Below, piece by piece: positions 46,416 through 55,030 of a stretch of 64,000 nt of DNA; position 1 is the first letter of the stretch; every line of letters begins with the position of its first letter. This stretch comes from an uncultured Flavobacteriaceae bacterium (lineage in GTDB: Bacteria > Bacteroidota > Bacteroidia > Flavobacteriales > Flavobacteriaceae). The stretch is from assembly GCA_943787365.1 (NCBI GenBank), contig CALSMD010000006.1:261984-325983 (forward strand), given 5' to 3'. Position numbers and translations under genes: made by a program. Below the pieces are notes generated by a model. That model made no database searches. It saw nothing but the letters and a program-made list of their open reading frames with translations, and was not told the DNA's origin.

Positions 46416-47768
46416 TTAAGCATTTTCAAGACCATTCATTTTGAAGTCCTCCATAAATTTAGTCGTATAATTACCGGAGACATAATCTGGATGATCCATT
46501 AACTGACGATGAAATGGAATGGTGGTTTTAATCCCTTCAATTACAAATTCATCTAAGGCACGTTTCATTTTACTAATCGCTTCTTCTCGTGTTTGAGCGG
46601 TTGTGATTAGCTTCGCAATCATAGAATCATAATTCGGAGGAATACTATACCCTGCATATACATGAGTATCTAAACGAACCCCATGTCCACCAGGGGAATG
46701 TAAGGTGGTTATTTTTCCAGGAGACGGTCTAAACTCATTAAACGGATCTTCCGCATTAATTCGACACTCTATTGAATGTAATTTTGGTATATAATTTTTT
46801 CCAGAAATCGTTATCCCAGCTGCCACGGATATTTGTTCGCGTATTAAGTCAAAATCAATTACTTGTTCGGTAATTGGATGCTCTACTTGGATCCGTGTAT
46901 TCATTTCCATAAAAAAGAAATTACGATGTTTATCCACTAAAAACTCAACGGTTCCAGCGCCTTCGTACTTAATGAATTCTGCAGCTTTCACTGCGGCCTC
47001 TCCCATCTTCTTTCTAAGGGCGGGCGTCATAAAAGGGGACGGTACTTCTTCTGTTAATTTTTGGTGACGGCGCTGAACTGAGCAATCTCTTTCTGATAAA
47101 TGACAGGCTTTTCCTTTCGAATCGCCTACAATTTGAATTTCAATATGTCGTGGTTCTTCAATGAGTTTTTCCATGTACATATCATCATTTCCAAAGGCGG
47201 CTTTAGATTCCTGCCTGGCAGCATCCCAAGCCTCTTTAAGATTTTCTTTTTCCCAAACAGCACGCATCCCTTTTCCTCCACCTCCGGCAGAAGCTTTCAA
47301 CATTACAGGGTAGCCCGTTTGTTTCGCTATTTTGACACAGTCTTCAAAAGTTTCTATAACACCATCACTTCCAGGAACACAAGGAACGCCGGCGGCTTTC
47401 ATCGTTGCTTTGGCATTCGCTTTATCTCCCATACGGTCTATCATTTCTGGAGAAGCACCGATAAACTTGATACCGTGTTCTTCACAAATCTTAGAAAAAC
47501 GAGCATTTTCAGATAAAAACCCATAACCAGGATGAATTGCATCCGCATTCGTGATTTCTGCTGCTGCTATAATATTAGAAATTTTTAAATAGGATTCACT
47601 ACTGGGAGCTGGTCCTATACAAACCGCTTCGTCCGCAAATTTTACATGCAGACTTTCAGAATCTGCTGTCGAGTAGACAGCAACGGTTTGGATGCCCATT
47701 TCTTTACACGTTCTTATAACTCTTAGAGCTATTTCGCCACGATTGGCTATTAGTATTTTTTTAAACAT
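46416..47768 (-). CDS. accC: acetyl-CoA carboxylase biotin carboxylase subunit
   Basis: A 450-residue ATP-grasp enzyme: N-terminal [20 protein letters not shown] (about 3-22), ATP-binding glycine loop [16 protein letters not shown] (about 159-174), [15 protein letters not shown] (about 289-303) and RINAEDP. It carboxylates biotin on AccB using bicarbonate and ATP. It follows accB by 29 bp. No sorting or carboxyltransferase domain is fused, so this is the classical multi-subunit form; accAD are not in the window. Confidence 0.97.
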   Translation of the reverse strand: MFKKILIANRGEIALRVIRTCKEMGIQTVAVYSTADSESLHVKFADEAVCIGPAPSSESYLKISNIIAAAEITNADAIHPGYGFLSENARFSKICEEHGIKFIGASPEMIDRMGDKANAKATMKAAGVPCVPGSDGVIETFEDCVKIAKQTGYPVMLKASAGGGGKGMRAVWEKENLKEAWDAARQESKAAFGNDDMYMEKLIEEPRHIEIQIVGDSKGKACHLSERDCSVQRRHQKLTEEVPSPFMTPALRKKMGEAAVKAAEFIKYEGAGTVEFLVDKHRNFFFMEMNTRIQVEHPITEQVIDFDLIREQISVAAGITISGKNYIPKLHSIECRINAEDPFNEFRPSPGKITTLHSPGGHGVRLDTHVYAGYSIPPNYDSMIAKLITTAQTREEAISKMKRALDEFVIEGIKTTIPFHRQLMDHPDYVSGNYTTKFMEDFKMNGLENA

Positions 47769-47797
47769 ACCTTTTTACGCTTTAAAAATGTAAATTA

Positions 47798-48274
47798 TTA
47801 AGATGGATCAACTAAAAATAATGGCTGATCAAATTCAACCGGAGTTGCATCATCCACAAGAACTTTTACAATTTTACCAGAAATTTCTGATTCTATTTCG
47901 TTGAACAGTTTCATGGCTTCAATGACACAAAGTACATCGCCTTCTGCAACTGTTTGACCAACTTCTACAAATAAGGGTTTATCTGGAGAAGGTTTTCGGT
48001 AAAAAGTTCCAATAATTGGAGATTTTACAGTAATGTATTTTGAATCTTCCGAGACAGCAGTTGGAGTTTCCGCCTGAACAGGTGCAACTTCTTGTGGTGG
48101 TGGTGCAATAGTTGGTTGTTGCATTGGAACAGCAGTTTGTTGTACAACAGTAGTTACTGAATCTCCAGAACCCGTTTTAATGGTGATTTTGAAATCATCC
48201 GTTTCTAATTTCACTTCACTTGTACCCGATTTAGCTACAAATTTGATTAAATTTTGAATTTCTTTTAAATCCAT
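47798..48274 (-). CDS. accB: acetyl-CoA carboxylase biotin carboxyl carrier protein
   Basis: A 158-residue carrier. N-terminal dimerisation part (EIQNLIKFVAKSGTSEVKLE), a Pro/Ala/Gln-rich linker (about 40-75), and the biotinyl domain (about 80-158) with the target Lys in CVIEAMKLFNEIES (Lys about 122). It carries biotin between the carboxylase and transferase. It lies between fabH and accC, giving the common fabH-accB-accC order of this phylum. Confidence 0.97.
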   Translation of the reverse strand: MDLKEIQNLIKFVAKSGTSEVKLETDDFKITIKTGSGDSVTTVVQQTAVPMQQPTIAPPPQEVAPVQAETPTAVSEDSKYITVKSPIIGTFYRKPSPDKPLFVEVGQTVAEGDVLCVIEAMKLFNEIESEISGKIVKVLVDDATPVEFDQPLFLVDPS

Positions 48275-48312
48275 AATTACAGTTTTATTGTTTGGTTAGT
48301 TAGTTAATACAT

Positions 48313-49308
48313 TTAGGAATTATACGCCCACTTTAGGTATATCGATCCCCAATTAAATCCGCCACCAAATGCGGCGAATATTAAATTATCTCCTTTTTTT
48401 AATTTTGATTCATAATCACTTAACAACAAAGGGAGGGTTCCTGAGGTTGTGTTGCCATATTTTTCAATATTCATCATTACCTTTTTAGGATCCAAATTGA
48501 TTCTATTTGCAGTCGCGTCAATTATTCGTTTGTTGGCTTGATGCGCTACCAGCCAATCCGTTTTGTCCTTGTCTAAATTATTACGTTCTAATATTTTTTC
48601 AGTCGCATCCGCCATATTAAATACGGCATTTTTAAAAACTGTTTTTCCATCTTGAAATACATACTGTGATTGATCTTTCAATGATTCTGATGTAATCACA
48701 TTGGAAGAACCTCCATGAGTGGCACGCAAAAATTCACGCCCCGAGCCGTCACTTCTTAAGTATTCATCTTGGACACCTAGACCTTCATTGTTGGGTTCAA
48801 AAAGAACAGCTCCTGCACCATCCCCAAAAATGATACAAGTCGCACGGTCTTCATAATTAATCATTGATGAATTTTTATCGGCCCCTATCAATAGTACTTT
48901 TTTATACATTCCGGACTCTATATAGCGTGACGCCACAGACATCCCGAATAAAAAACTAGAGCATGCAGCGTCTAAATCGAATGAAAAGGCATTAGTAGCT
49001 CCAATTTCAGAAGCTGTATAAGCAGCTGTTGAAGCGGCTTTCATATCCGGAGTTGCAGTCGCAACCACTACAAGGTCAATGGTGGTTGGATCTAAGTTAT
49101 TTTTTTGAATAAGATTTTTAGCGGCTTGAATGGCTAAAAATGAGGTGCCTTTATTGGCGCCTTTTAGAATTCTTCGTTCTTTAATCCCAGTTCTTGATGT
49201 AATCCATTCGTCGTTAGTATCGACCATGGTTTCAAGAATCTTGTTGGTTAAGACGAAGTCAGGTACATATCCACCTACAGCGGTTATTGCTGCTGAGATT
49301 TTGCTCAT
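48313..49308 (-). CDS. fabH: beta-ketoacyl-ACP synthase III (FabH)
   Basis: A 331-residue condensing enzyme from ATG 49308 (MSKISAAITAVGGYVPDFVL); an upstream ATG at 49374 gives extra hydrophobic residues unlike the family. Catalytic Cys in DLDAACSSFLFG (about 112), His in WLVAHQANKRI (about 250) and Asn in YGNTTSGTLPLLL (about 280). It starts fatty-acid synthesis by condensing acyl-CoA with malonyl-ACP. A terminator-like hairpin separates it from rpmF. Confidence 0.97.
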   Translation of the reverse strand: MSKISAAITAVGGYVPDFVLTNKILETMVDTNDEWITSRTGIKERRILKGANKGTSFLAIQAAKNLIQKNNLDPTTIDLVVVATATPDMKAASTAAYTASEIGATNAFSFDLDAACSSFLFGMSVASRYIESGMYKKVLLIGADKNSSMINYEDRATCIIFGDGAGAVLFEPNNEGLGVQDEYLRSDGSGREFLRATHGGSSNVITSESLKDQSQYVFQDGKTVFKNAVFNMADATEKILERNNLDKDKTDWLVAHQANKRIIDATANRINLDPKKVMMNIEKYGNTTSGTLPLLLSDYESKLKKGDNLIFAAFGGGFNWGSIYLKWAYNS

Positions 49309-49449
49309 AAATTCCATTTTTAGATTCACTGGTTTTGAAGCAATTACGCCAAAAACAACCAAAAAACGTGTCAAAAGTACTCAATTTTGATTAAAAAAGA
49401 CTTAAAAATTGTTTTTTTTGCGTTTTTAAAAGATATTCCAAAAACAAAA

Positions 49450-49472
49450 AAAACGCTCTTCAAAGAGCGTTT
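49450..49472 (-). terminator. terminator between rpmF and fabH
   Basis: AAACGCTCTT (49451-49460) pairs with AAGAGCGTTT (49463-49472) with a 2-base gap in the loop, between flanking A and T runs. It may end the pdxA-rpmF transcript or attenuate fabH. Confidence 0.8.
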
Positions 49473-49499
49473 TTTTAATACTGTAAAACTATTACCTAA

Positions 49500-49703
49500 T
49501 TAGGCATCGTTGTCTTCTGCAGCTGTAGAATCTACTAAAACTTGACCTCTGTAGTATAATTTCCCTTCATGCCAGTGCGCTCTGTGGTATAAATGCGCTT
49601 CTCCTGTGGTTGGGCATGTTGCTATTTGAGGCGTTGATGCCTTATAATGGGTACGTCTTTTATCTCTTCTTGTTCTTGAGATTTTTCTTTTAGGATGTGC
49701 CAT
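49500..49703 (-). CDS. rpmF: 50S ribosomal protein L32
   Basis: A 67-residue basic protein with the L32 start ([20 protein letters not shown]) and the [17 protein letters not shown] segment. The two-Cys zinc site of other L32 forms is reduced to a single Cys here (C29), as in C-minus paralogs. It lies 8 bp after the DUF177 gene, the usual yceD-rpmF pair. Confidence 0.96.
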   Translation of the reverse strand: MAHPKRKISRTRRDKRRTHYKASTPQIATCPTTGEAHLYHRAHWHEGKLYYRGQVLVDSTAAEDNDA

Positions 49704-49711
49704 TTTCTATG

Positions 49712-50251
49712 TTATTTATCCGTTAGTAATTTTTTTAATGTATCCCAACGAGGATCAATATCTTCTTGTTGGGGTTTATTTTCTAAGCTTTTTGGGCTTA
49801 ATGTTTCAAGTCTTTCGAGTAGTTCAGAATCTAATGTACCATCCTCAACTCCCGGATGAATCCGTTTTTGAGGAAGGGACAGAATAATTAATTCATAGAT
49901 GTGGTGTGCAACGTTAATTTCGTATTCGGCATGAGGAATTATCAAAATCGCCTCATTGTCGTTGTTATACTCATTCCCAAATTGAACGACTAAATCAAAA
50001 CTGGCGTTTACCGGTAAATCAAAAGGTTCGTTTGTAAGGTCACAATCTACGTTAATCGTTCCTTCTGCTAGAAATTTCAACTCTAAAAAGGTTGATTTTT
50101 TTTCAAGGTTTAGAACAATCTGAACGTTTACATCGTTAAAATCATCATACTCAAAATGCTCAAAGAACTTATAATCAATTTCGTACTCATAAACATGCTT
50201 TCCAAGCTTTAGCCCTACAAACTGTATGTCAAATGCTTTTAGTGGCTTCAT
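49712..50251 (-). CDS. DUF177/YceD family protein
   Basis: A 179-residue protein from ATG 50251 (MKPLKAFDIQFVGLKLGKHV); ATG 50275 is an alternative. The family YceD/DUF177 is linked to 23S rRNA accumulation and is nearly always encoded directly before rpmF, as here. It has a central CDLTNEPFDLPVNASFDLVV segment with one conserved Cys and a charged C-terminus (EDIDPRWDTLKKLL). The exact function is not known. Confidence 0.9.
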   Translation of the reverse strand: MKPLKAFDIQFVGLKLGKHVYEYEIDYKFFEHFEYDDFNDVNVQIVLNLEKKSTFLELKFLAEGTINVDCDLTNEPFDLPVNASFDLVVQFGNEYNNDNEAILIIPHAEYEINVAHHIYELIILSLPQKRIHPGVEDGTLDSELLERLETLSPKSLENKPQQEDIDPRWDTLKKLLTDK

Positions 50252-50323
50252 TGTTTCGCATATTTGAGCCTGCAAATATATAAAATTTTATTTATGGGAA
50301 CCCCAAAGCGTGTGTTTTTTTAT

Positions 50324-51370
50324 CTAACGCTTTTTAGATTGCTTCAATAATGGGTTTGACCTTAGTTTTTGATTCATTTTTCGATTTTTAAAAATCGTTA
50401 TTCCCGAAAAAATAGCTTCTTTAAAAGAGGTAATATCAGCCACGCCTTTTCCTGCGATTTCATAAGCAGTTCCATGATCTGGAGAGGTTCGAACTTTATT
50501 GAGCCCTGCGGTATAATTAACGCCGTTCCCAAAGGCTAACGTTTTAAAAGGAATCAACCCTTGATCGTGATAGGTTGCTATGATTGCATCGAAATTTTTG
50601 TAATTTTTTGAGCCAAAAAAACTATCCGCTGCGTAAGGTCCATAGACAAGTTGGCCTGTATTTTTGAGGGTTTCGAGTGTGGGTCTTAAAACCGTATCGT
50701 CTTCAGAGCCGATGACTCCATTATCGCCGGTATGGGGATTGATCCCTAACACAGCAATACGGGGCTTGCTAATATTAAAGTCACTGATTAAGGAGTTATG
50801 GATTATTGAAATTTTCTTTTCTATGAGTTCTGCTGTAATTTGGTTTGAGACTTCACTTACAGGAACATGGTCTGTTAATAATCCGACTTTTAAATCCTCA
50901 GAGACCATAAACATCAAACTATCGCCCTCAAGTTCTTGGGCTAAATAATCGGTATGTCCAGGAAACTTAAACGCATCTGACTGTATGTTATGCTTATTAA
51001 TTGGTGCAGTAACCAAAACATCAATCTGGTCATTTTTAAGATCTTCGACCGCCGCTTGAAGTGATTTTAGGGCGTATTCGCCAATTTTAGCGTCTTCTTC
51101 TCCAAAGTTAATTTTTACATCTTCATGCCAAACAGAAACTACATTTACTTTAGAATGCACTGCTTGACTTGCGTTTTTAATTTTATTAAATTCTAAAGAA
51201 CTTTGAAAGTGTTTTTTCAAAAATACCACTGATTTTACAGAGGCATAAACAATAGGCGTACAAAATTCAAGCATACGATTGTCCTCAAAAGTCTTGATGA
51301 CCAACTCCCCACCAATCCCATTTAAATCTCCTATAGAAATTCCAATTTTTATTTTTTCCTCTTTTTCCAT
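50324..51370 (-). CDS. pdxA: 4-hydroxythreonine-4-phosphate dehydrogenase PdxA
   Basis: A 348-residue enzyme with IGISIGDLNGIGGELVIKTF (about 8-27), the metal-binding histidines in PGHTDYLAQEL (about 138) and YHDQGLIPFK (about 267), and SPDHGTAYEIAGKG (about 295). It oxidises 4-phosphohydroxy-L-threonine in PLP synthesis, upstream of PdxJ. It is divergent from ribE, 56 bp away; TAAATTTG-like and TAATTTTG-like boxes sit in that gap on opposite strands. Confidence 0.96.
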   Translation of the reverse strand: MEKEEKIKIGISIGDLNGIGGELVIKTFEDNRMLEFCTPIVYASVKSVVFLKKHFQSSLEFNKIKNASQAVHSKVNVVSVWHEDVKINFGEEDAKIGEYALKSLQAAVEDLKNDQIDVLVTAPINKHNIQSDAFKFPGHTDYLAQELEGDSLMFMVSEDLKVGLLTDHVPVSEVSNQITAELIEKKISIIHNSLISDFNISKPRIAVLGINPHTGDNGVIGSEDDTVLRPTLETLKNTGQLVYGPYAADSFFGSKNYKNFDAIIATYHDQGLIPFKTLAFGNGVNYTAGLNKVRTSPDHGTAYEIAGKGVADITSFKEAIFSGITIFKNRKMNQKLRSNPLLKQSKKR

Positions 51371-51426
51371 TAAAAGTGACGTGTATGTTTGTAATTTTGA
51401 ATTTACAAATTTAACGAATTAAAAGC

Positions 51427-52014
51427 ATGTTTACAGGAATTATTGAAGATTTAGGTATTGTAAGAGAATTAGTGACTGAGGACGACAACTTACACATAAC
51501 GGTTGAGAGTGTGTTGGCCTCCGAGTTAAAAATAGATCAAAGTGTGTCGCATAATGGTGTGTGTTTGACGGTCGTGGCCCTAACAGAAAATAGTTATACT
51601 GTTACGGCAATTAAAGAGACGTTAGATAAAACAAACCTCAACGCTCTAAAAATTGGAGCGACTGTTAACTTGGAACGTGGGTTGAAACTTGGCGCACGAT
51701 TGGATGGACATATGGTTCAGGGACATGTGGATCAAGTTGGGACCTGTATTGGCGTAGAAACTCAAAATGGCAGTTGGGTGTATTCTTTTAAGTATGATGC
51801 ATCACTGGGAAACCTTACGATTGAAAAAGGCTCTATTACGGTCAATGGCGTAAGCTTAACTGTTGTCAATTCTAAAGATGATGGTTTTAGTGTCGCAATC
51901 ATACCTTATACCTACGAGCACACTAATTTTAATAGTTTTGAGGTCGGTACGGTTGTCAATTTAGAGTTTGATGTGATTGGAAAATATGTTGCGCGCCTGC
52001 ACAATGCACGCTAA
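51427..52014 (+). CDS. ribE: riboflavin synthase alpha subunit
   Basis: A 195-residue protein made of two similar lumazine-binding barrels: MFTGIIEDLGIVRELVTEDD (1-20) and the second starting at about 97 with GHMVQGHVDQVGTCIGVET. Signatures SVSHNGVCLTVVAL and SITVNGVSLTVVNS mark the two copies. It dismutates two lumazine molecules to riboflavin. It lies just before the convergent mscL stop. Confidence 0.96.
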   Translation: MFTGIIEDLGIVRELVTEDDNLHITVESVLASELKIDQSVSHNGVCLTVVALTENSYTVTAIKETLDKTNLNALKIGATVNLERGLKLGARLDGHMVQGHVDQVGTCIGVETQNGSWVYSFKYDASLGNLTIEKGSITVNGVSLTVVNSKDDGFSVAIIPYTYEHTNFNSFEVGTVVNLEFDVIGKYVARLHNAR

Positions 52015-52015
52015 G

Positions 52016-52435
52016 CTATTTCATTAACTTCTGATTCTGGTCTTCGAGTAGTTTTTTGATTTCGGACAGCAACTGAATGTCTGCAGGGGTAGGAACGGAT
52101 TCATCTTTTACATCGTCTGCTTTTGTTTTGAGTCTATTAATAAACTTAACAACAATAAAAATAGTAAACCCTACAATTAAAAAATCGAGAATTGTTTCTG
52201 CAAATAACCCATAATCAATGGATACTTGACTGGTGGTTTCTGTAGCAGATCTTAAAATTAGTTTCTTCTCTTGAAAATTAATGCCATCAGACAAAAGTGA
52301 TAATGGTGGTAAAATAACATTTTTAACCAGGACATTAATGACTGCATTGAAAGAAGCCCCAATAATAATTCCGATGGCCATATCAATCATATTGCCTTTA
52401 ACCGCAAAGTCTTTAAATTCTTTAAATAGTTTCAT
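52016..52435 (-). CDS. mscL: large-conductance mechanosensitive channel MscL
   Basis: A 139-residue channel from ATG 52435 (MKLFKEFKDFAVKGNMIDMA); the frame extends upstream to 52480 without need. TM1 holds the GNMIDMAIGIIIGASFNAVI motif (about 14-33) and TM2 is about residues 75-100. It opens under membrane tension to release solutes. Charged C-terminal helix (LLSEIKKLLEDQNQKLMK) is present. Confidence 0.96.
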   Translation of the reverse strand: MKLFKEFKDFAVKGNMIDMAIGIIIGASFNAVINVLVKNVILPPLSLLSDGINFQEKKLILRSATETTSQVSIDYGLFAETILDFLIVGFTIFIVVKFINRLKTKADDVKDESVPTPADIQLLSEIKKLLEDQNQKLMK

Positions 52436-52482
52436 TGTCTTGTTTTTTATTTTTGGATAAAAGTATTGAAAACTTAACAAAA

Positions 52483-52509
52483 AAAACCCACAACTAAGTC
52501 ATGGGTTTT
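52483..52509 (-). terminator. terminator after the exported protein gene at 52531
   Basis: AAAACCCA (52483-52490) pairs with TGGGTTTT (52502-52509), with A-runs to the left forming the U-tract of the minus strand. Confidence 0.75.
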
Positions 52510-52530
52510 GGTTTTGTATTAGAAAAAAAT

Positions 52531-53319
52531 TTATTTTGAATATCTAAACTCTTTAGTCTCGGGATTCATTCCTCCAATAAACGTAAGAATTTCGTCAGTG
52601 TGAGATTCAATAGAAGCCCAGAACTTTTTATCATCTTCTGTCATTGCGGCGCCTAAATTTGCTTCTTCGTAGGCTGCAAAATCTGACCATGTATTGAAAA
52701 ACTGGTATGTATGCCAGTCTGCTCCTGAACCATAAAAGTGACGGCTTGCATAGGCGGCTACTGCGTGCCCACTCTCTTGAAGCGTCTTAAGACTTCCGTT
52801 TTTGATACCATCCACAAAGTCTCTGTTTTTTCCCCATTTAGTATTATAAGTACTTACAACGACCACTTTTTGTGTACTCCAGTCCAATCCTTCTGCTTCA
52901 AAAGACATCGTTTCTAAATTTCTACTTTGCCTAATTTGGTCGGAGTGGTTGTGAACATACATTCCAACATAAGTTTGATATTCAGTCATAAGTGCTTCTT
53001 TTGCTGCGTCATCTAGTTTCAAGGCCTCCACATTTGCTTGCATTGCTGCATCTGCAAGAGCTGGGTCGTTTACTAAATCTTGTTCGTTTGCATAAAAGTC
53101 ATAAATTGCAAACGTATAATCGCCTGCAAACGCATGGGCAAACATTCCGCCGCCAACAATTGTTCGGTCTTCAGAAATTGAAAGGTTGGTGAATTTTTCA
53201 TGAAGCTCCAAAAAAGTTTCAGAGTTTTCTCTATCTACAGACACGTAGGTGATATTAACAACTTGTGCAGACATTGCAAAGCCGACACATAAACATACTA
53301 TTGTAATTAGATTTTTCAT
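52531..53319 (-). CDS. exported protein of unknown function
   Basis: A 262-residue protein from ATG 53319 (MKNLITIVCLCVGFAMSAQV); upstream in-frame codons overlap the preceding gene's end. A signal peptide is followed by two similar halves with ferredoxin-like/dimeric alpha-beta-barrel character (about 25-130 and 140-250; AGDYTFAIYDFYANEQDLVN, SGADWHTYQFFNTWSDFAAY). No catalytic motif is recognised. It is 37 bp after a related shorter exported gene. Likely periplasmic or outer-surface. Confidence 0.7.
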   Translation of the reverse strand: MKNLITIVCLCVGFAMSAQVVNITYVSVDRENSETFLELHEKFTNLSISEDRTIVGGGMFAHAFAGDYTFAIYDFYANEQDLVNDPALADAAMQANVEALKLDDAAKEALMTEYQTYVGMYVHNHSDQIRQSRNLETMSFEAEGLDWSTQKVVVVSTYNTKWGKNRDFVDGIKNGSLKTLQESGHAVAAYASRHFYGSGADWHTYQFFNTWSDFAAYEEANLGAAMTEDDKKFWASIESHTDEILTFIGGMNPETKEFRYSK

Positions 53320-53356
53320 TGTAAATTGATTAATTGGTTGATTATTTAAATTATGT

Positions 53357-53758
53357 TTACTGAGACACAAAGCCTTGTTCAAAGGACGTTCTAACTGCAT
53401 AAACAGCATCTCCGGTGTGAACCATTGGCCAGGCAGAGGTCATCATTTCAGGATACTGTGAAGCAAAATATGTTTGCGCTTGAACAGTCATGTCGTCAAG
53501 GTCATCCCAGCTATTTGCATAGGCCAAAATTTTATATTGAAATCCTGCTCCTGTGTGGTGCTGTAAAGCCCTTACATTAGTACATTTTTCGCTTTGTTTA
53601 AATCCATCGTAAAAAATAAAAAACATTTTTTCAGCCTCTAAAACAGAAGCTGATTGAGCCACTTCAAAGTGTAGTTCATAAACAAATCTGTCTTTTTCTT
53701 GAGCAGAAATTGTTAAAGTCATCAATAAAAATGACCCCATTAAGATTAGTCGTTTCAT
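53357..53758 (-). CDS. exported protein of unknown function, similar in type to its neighbour
   Basis: A 133-residue protein with a signal peptide (MKRLILMGSFLLMTLTISAQ) and a single alpha-beta unit (FVYELHFEVAQSASVLEAEK, FQYKILAYANSWDDLDDMTV). The last feature resembles the second half of the downstream 262-residue protein in type (a WxDLDD-like helix), which suggests a related fold. No family is identified. The two genes probably form one operon. Confidence 0.65.
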   Translation of the reverse strand: MKRLILMGSFLLMTLTISAQEKDRFVYELHFEVAQSASVLEAEKMFFIFYDGFKQSEKCTNVRALQHHTGAGFQYKILAYANSWDDLDDMTVQAQTYFASQYPEMMTSAWPMVHTGDAVYAVRTSFEQGFVSQ

Positions 53759-53971
53759 AATTGTATTTGTTAGTTATTATTATTTTTTGATTGATTTCAA
53801 ATTTATTTAAATTAATTGTAAAAAGCAAGTTATTTTGATTTTAATATGGAGACTTTTTTGGAAAAGCAATGCATTTGATCTCATGTCGTTATACAGCCTT
53901 TGAATTAGCTGAAAACAGACAATGGAAACTATAATGTAGTTAGTTTTTAACAACTGACGAAGAGCGCTATT

Positions 53972-53997
53972 AAAAAAGAAACCCACCTATTGGTGGG
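53972..53997 (-). terminator. terminator of the tRNA-Ala gene
   Basis: CCCACC (53982-53987) pairs with GGTGGG (53992-53997) around TATT; the A-run 53972-53977 gives the minus-strand U-tract, 38 bp beyond the tRNA 3' end. Confidence 0.75.
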
Positions 53998-54034
53998 CTT
54001 TAGTTAAATTTATGCAGTGTAGCGGTGACACTAG

Positions 54035-54108
54035 TGGAGAAGATCGGATTCGAACCGACGACCTCTTGACTGCCAGTCAAGCGCTCTAGCCAACTGAGCT
54101 ACATCCCC
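54035..54108 (-). tRNA. tRNA-Ala (anticodon GGC)
   Basis: Minus strand GGGGATGTAGCTCAGTTGG, anticodon stem-loop CTTGA-CTGGCAG-TCAAG (GGC), T-arm CGGTTCGAATCCG and 3' acceptor CTTCTCC. The acceptor stem has one T-T mismatch and a G-T pair. Its 5' half and upstream sequence are repeated 4 kb away, marking it as an integration target. Confidence 0.92.
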
Positions 54109-54142
54109 TTTTTTTGATTATCTTCTTAGAGATTGATGCGGT
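54066..54142. repeat. 77-bp direct repeat, left copy (attachment-site-like)
   Basis: Identical over 77 bases to 58111-58187. It starts at the palindromic anticodon stem-loop (TTGACTGCCAGTCAA) and covers the 5' half of the tRNA plus 34 bp upstream of it. It marks the left end of element 1. Confidence 0.9.
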
Positions 54143-54215
54143 CACTTAATTTTAAATACTTAAGAACAGTCCAAATTTACTAAAAACTGACAGACTTTGA
54201 CAGACATATTCTGTT

Positions 54216-54268
54216 CTTTTCGCTTTTAACCCTTTTCTCAACACGCTTTGTTCCAAAGCTACTGAGCT
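54216..54268. repeat. 53-bp block shared by both elements, left copy
   Basis: Matches 58250-58302 with one mismatch in 53 bases. Between the 77-bp repeat and this block lie element-specific short repeats (TGACAGA-type here). Possible integrase arm-binding region. Confidence 0.75.
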
Positions 54269-54346
54269 AATATGTACTAAACTTGAACTAATTCTATGAA
54301 ATACTTTTTGTATTTTTGAATTATACTTTAACTTTTAAATTAACCA

Positions 54347-54520
54347 ATGAGAAAAGAATTAGAAGAAATAGCGAAGAAAACAGACAGAGAACTACAAGAG
54401 GGTATTTACTTTAATATAAGACATAACTTAAGAACAAATAAGAGCATTAAGGCTTGGGTTACTATCATAGCTATTATACAACTTTTAGCAGTACTTGGTG
54501 CTATAATAGTAGCTACATAA
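54347..54520 (+). CDS. 57-residue membrane protein
   Basis: ATG 54347 to TAA 54518-54520. A charged N-terminal half (MRKELEEIAKKTDRELQEGI) precedes a C-terminal transmembrane helix (about 36-56, AWVTIIAIIQLLAVLGAIIV). A TATTTTTG box lies at 54311-54318. Function unknown; it is the first cargo gene of element 1. Confidence 0.65.
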   Translation: MRKELEEIAKKTDRELQEGIYFNIRHNLRTNKSIKAWVTIIAIIQLLAVLGAIIVAT

Positions 54521-54594
54521 ATGTCTTAATAAAGTGATTAATAATTAAATAGCCACTCAATTAGAAACATTGATAAAATACTAACTGAAAAACT

Positions 54595-55029
54595 ATGAAA
54601 AAAACATTTTTATTTTTCTCAGCCATACTCATCTTCTCTTGTAGTAGTGATGATAGTTCAAACAGTAATAATGACAACAATAATTCTTCAATTATCGGAT
54701 ACTGGAACTTTTATTCTACTCTAGGAGTTACTTTATGTGGCTCTACTGTTAATGATACTGTATATTATGACAGTGAATGCTATTGTGATGGACTATTTAT
54801 TGAATTTAATTCTGATGGTACATTTAGAGATTATTATGATTTTATAAGTGCTGGTAATCCAGGCTGTTCTGAAGAAATTTTAATAGGGACTTGGACTAAT
54901 TCTGGCAATGAGTACCAATTAAATTATAATGTTGGTTATACAGACATTTACACAATTAATATAGTTGATGATAATACTATGAGTTATGAATTTGATGGTA
55001 CAGTGTATACCTATAAAAAAGTATTATAA
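54595..55029 (+). CDS. small lipoprotein, lipocalin-like
   Basis: A 144-residue protein with a lipoprotein signal (lipobox Cys16 in ILIFSCSSDD), a Ser/Asn/Asp-rich spacer (about 17-33), and a compact region with GYWNFYSTLG, YCDGLFIEFNSDGTF and LIGTWTNSGNEYQLNYN. These resemble the lipocalin-like lipoproteins of Flavobacteriia. Cys residues (about 48, 61, 63, 90) could form disulfides. It is one base before the next gene. Confidence 0.75.
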   Translation: MKKTFLFFSAILIFSCSSDDSSNSNNDNNNSSIIGYWNFYSTLGVTLCGSTVNDTVYYDSECYCDGLFIEFNSDGTFRDYYDFISAGNPGCSEEILIGTWTNSGNEYQLNYNVGYTDIYTINIVDDNTMSYEFDGTVYTYKKVL

Positions 55030-55030
55030 A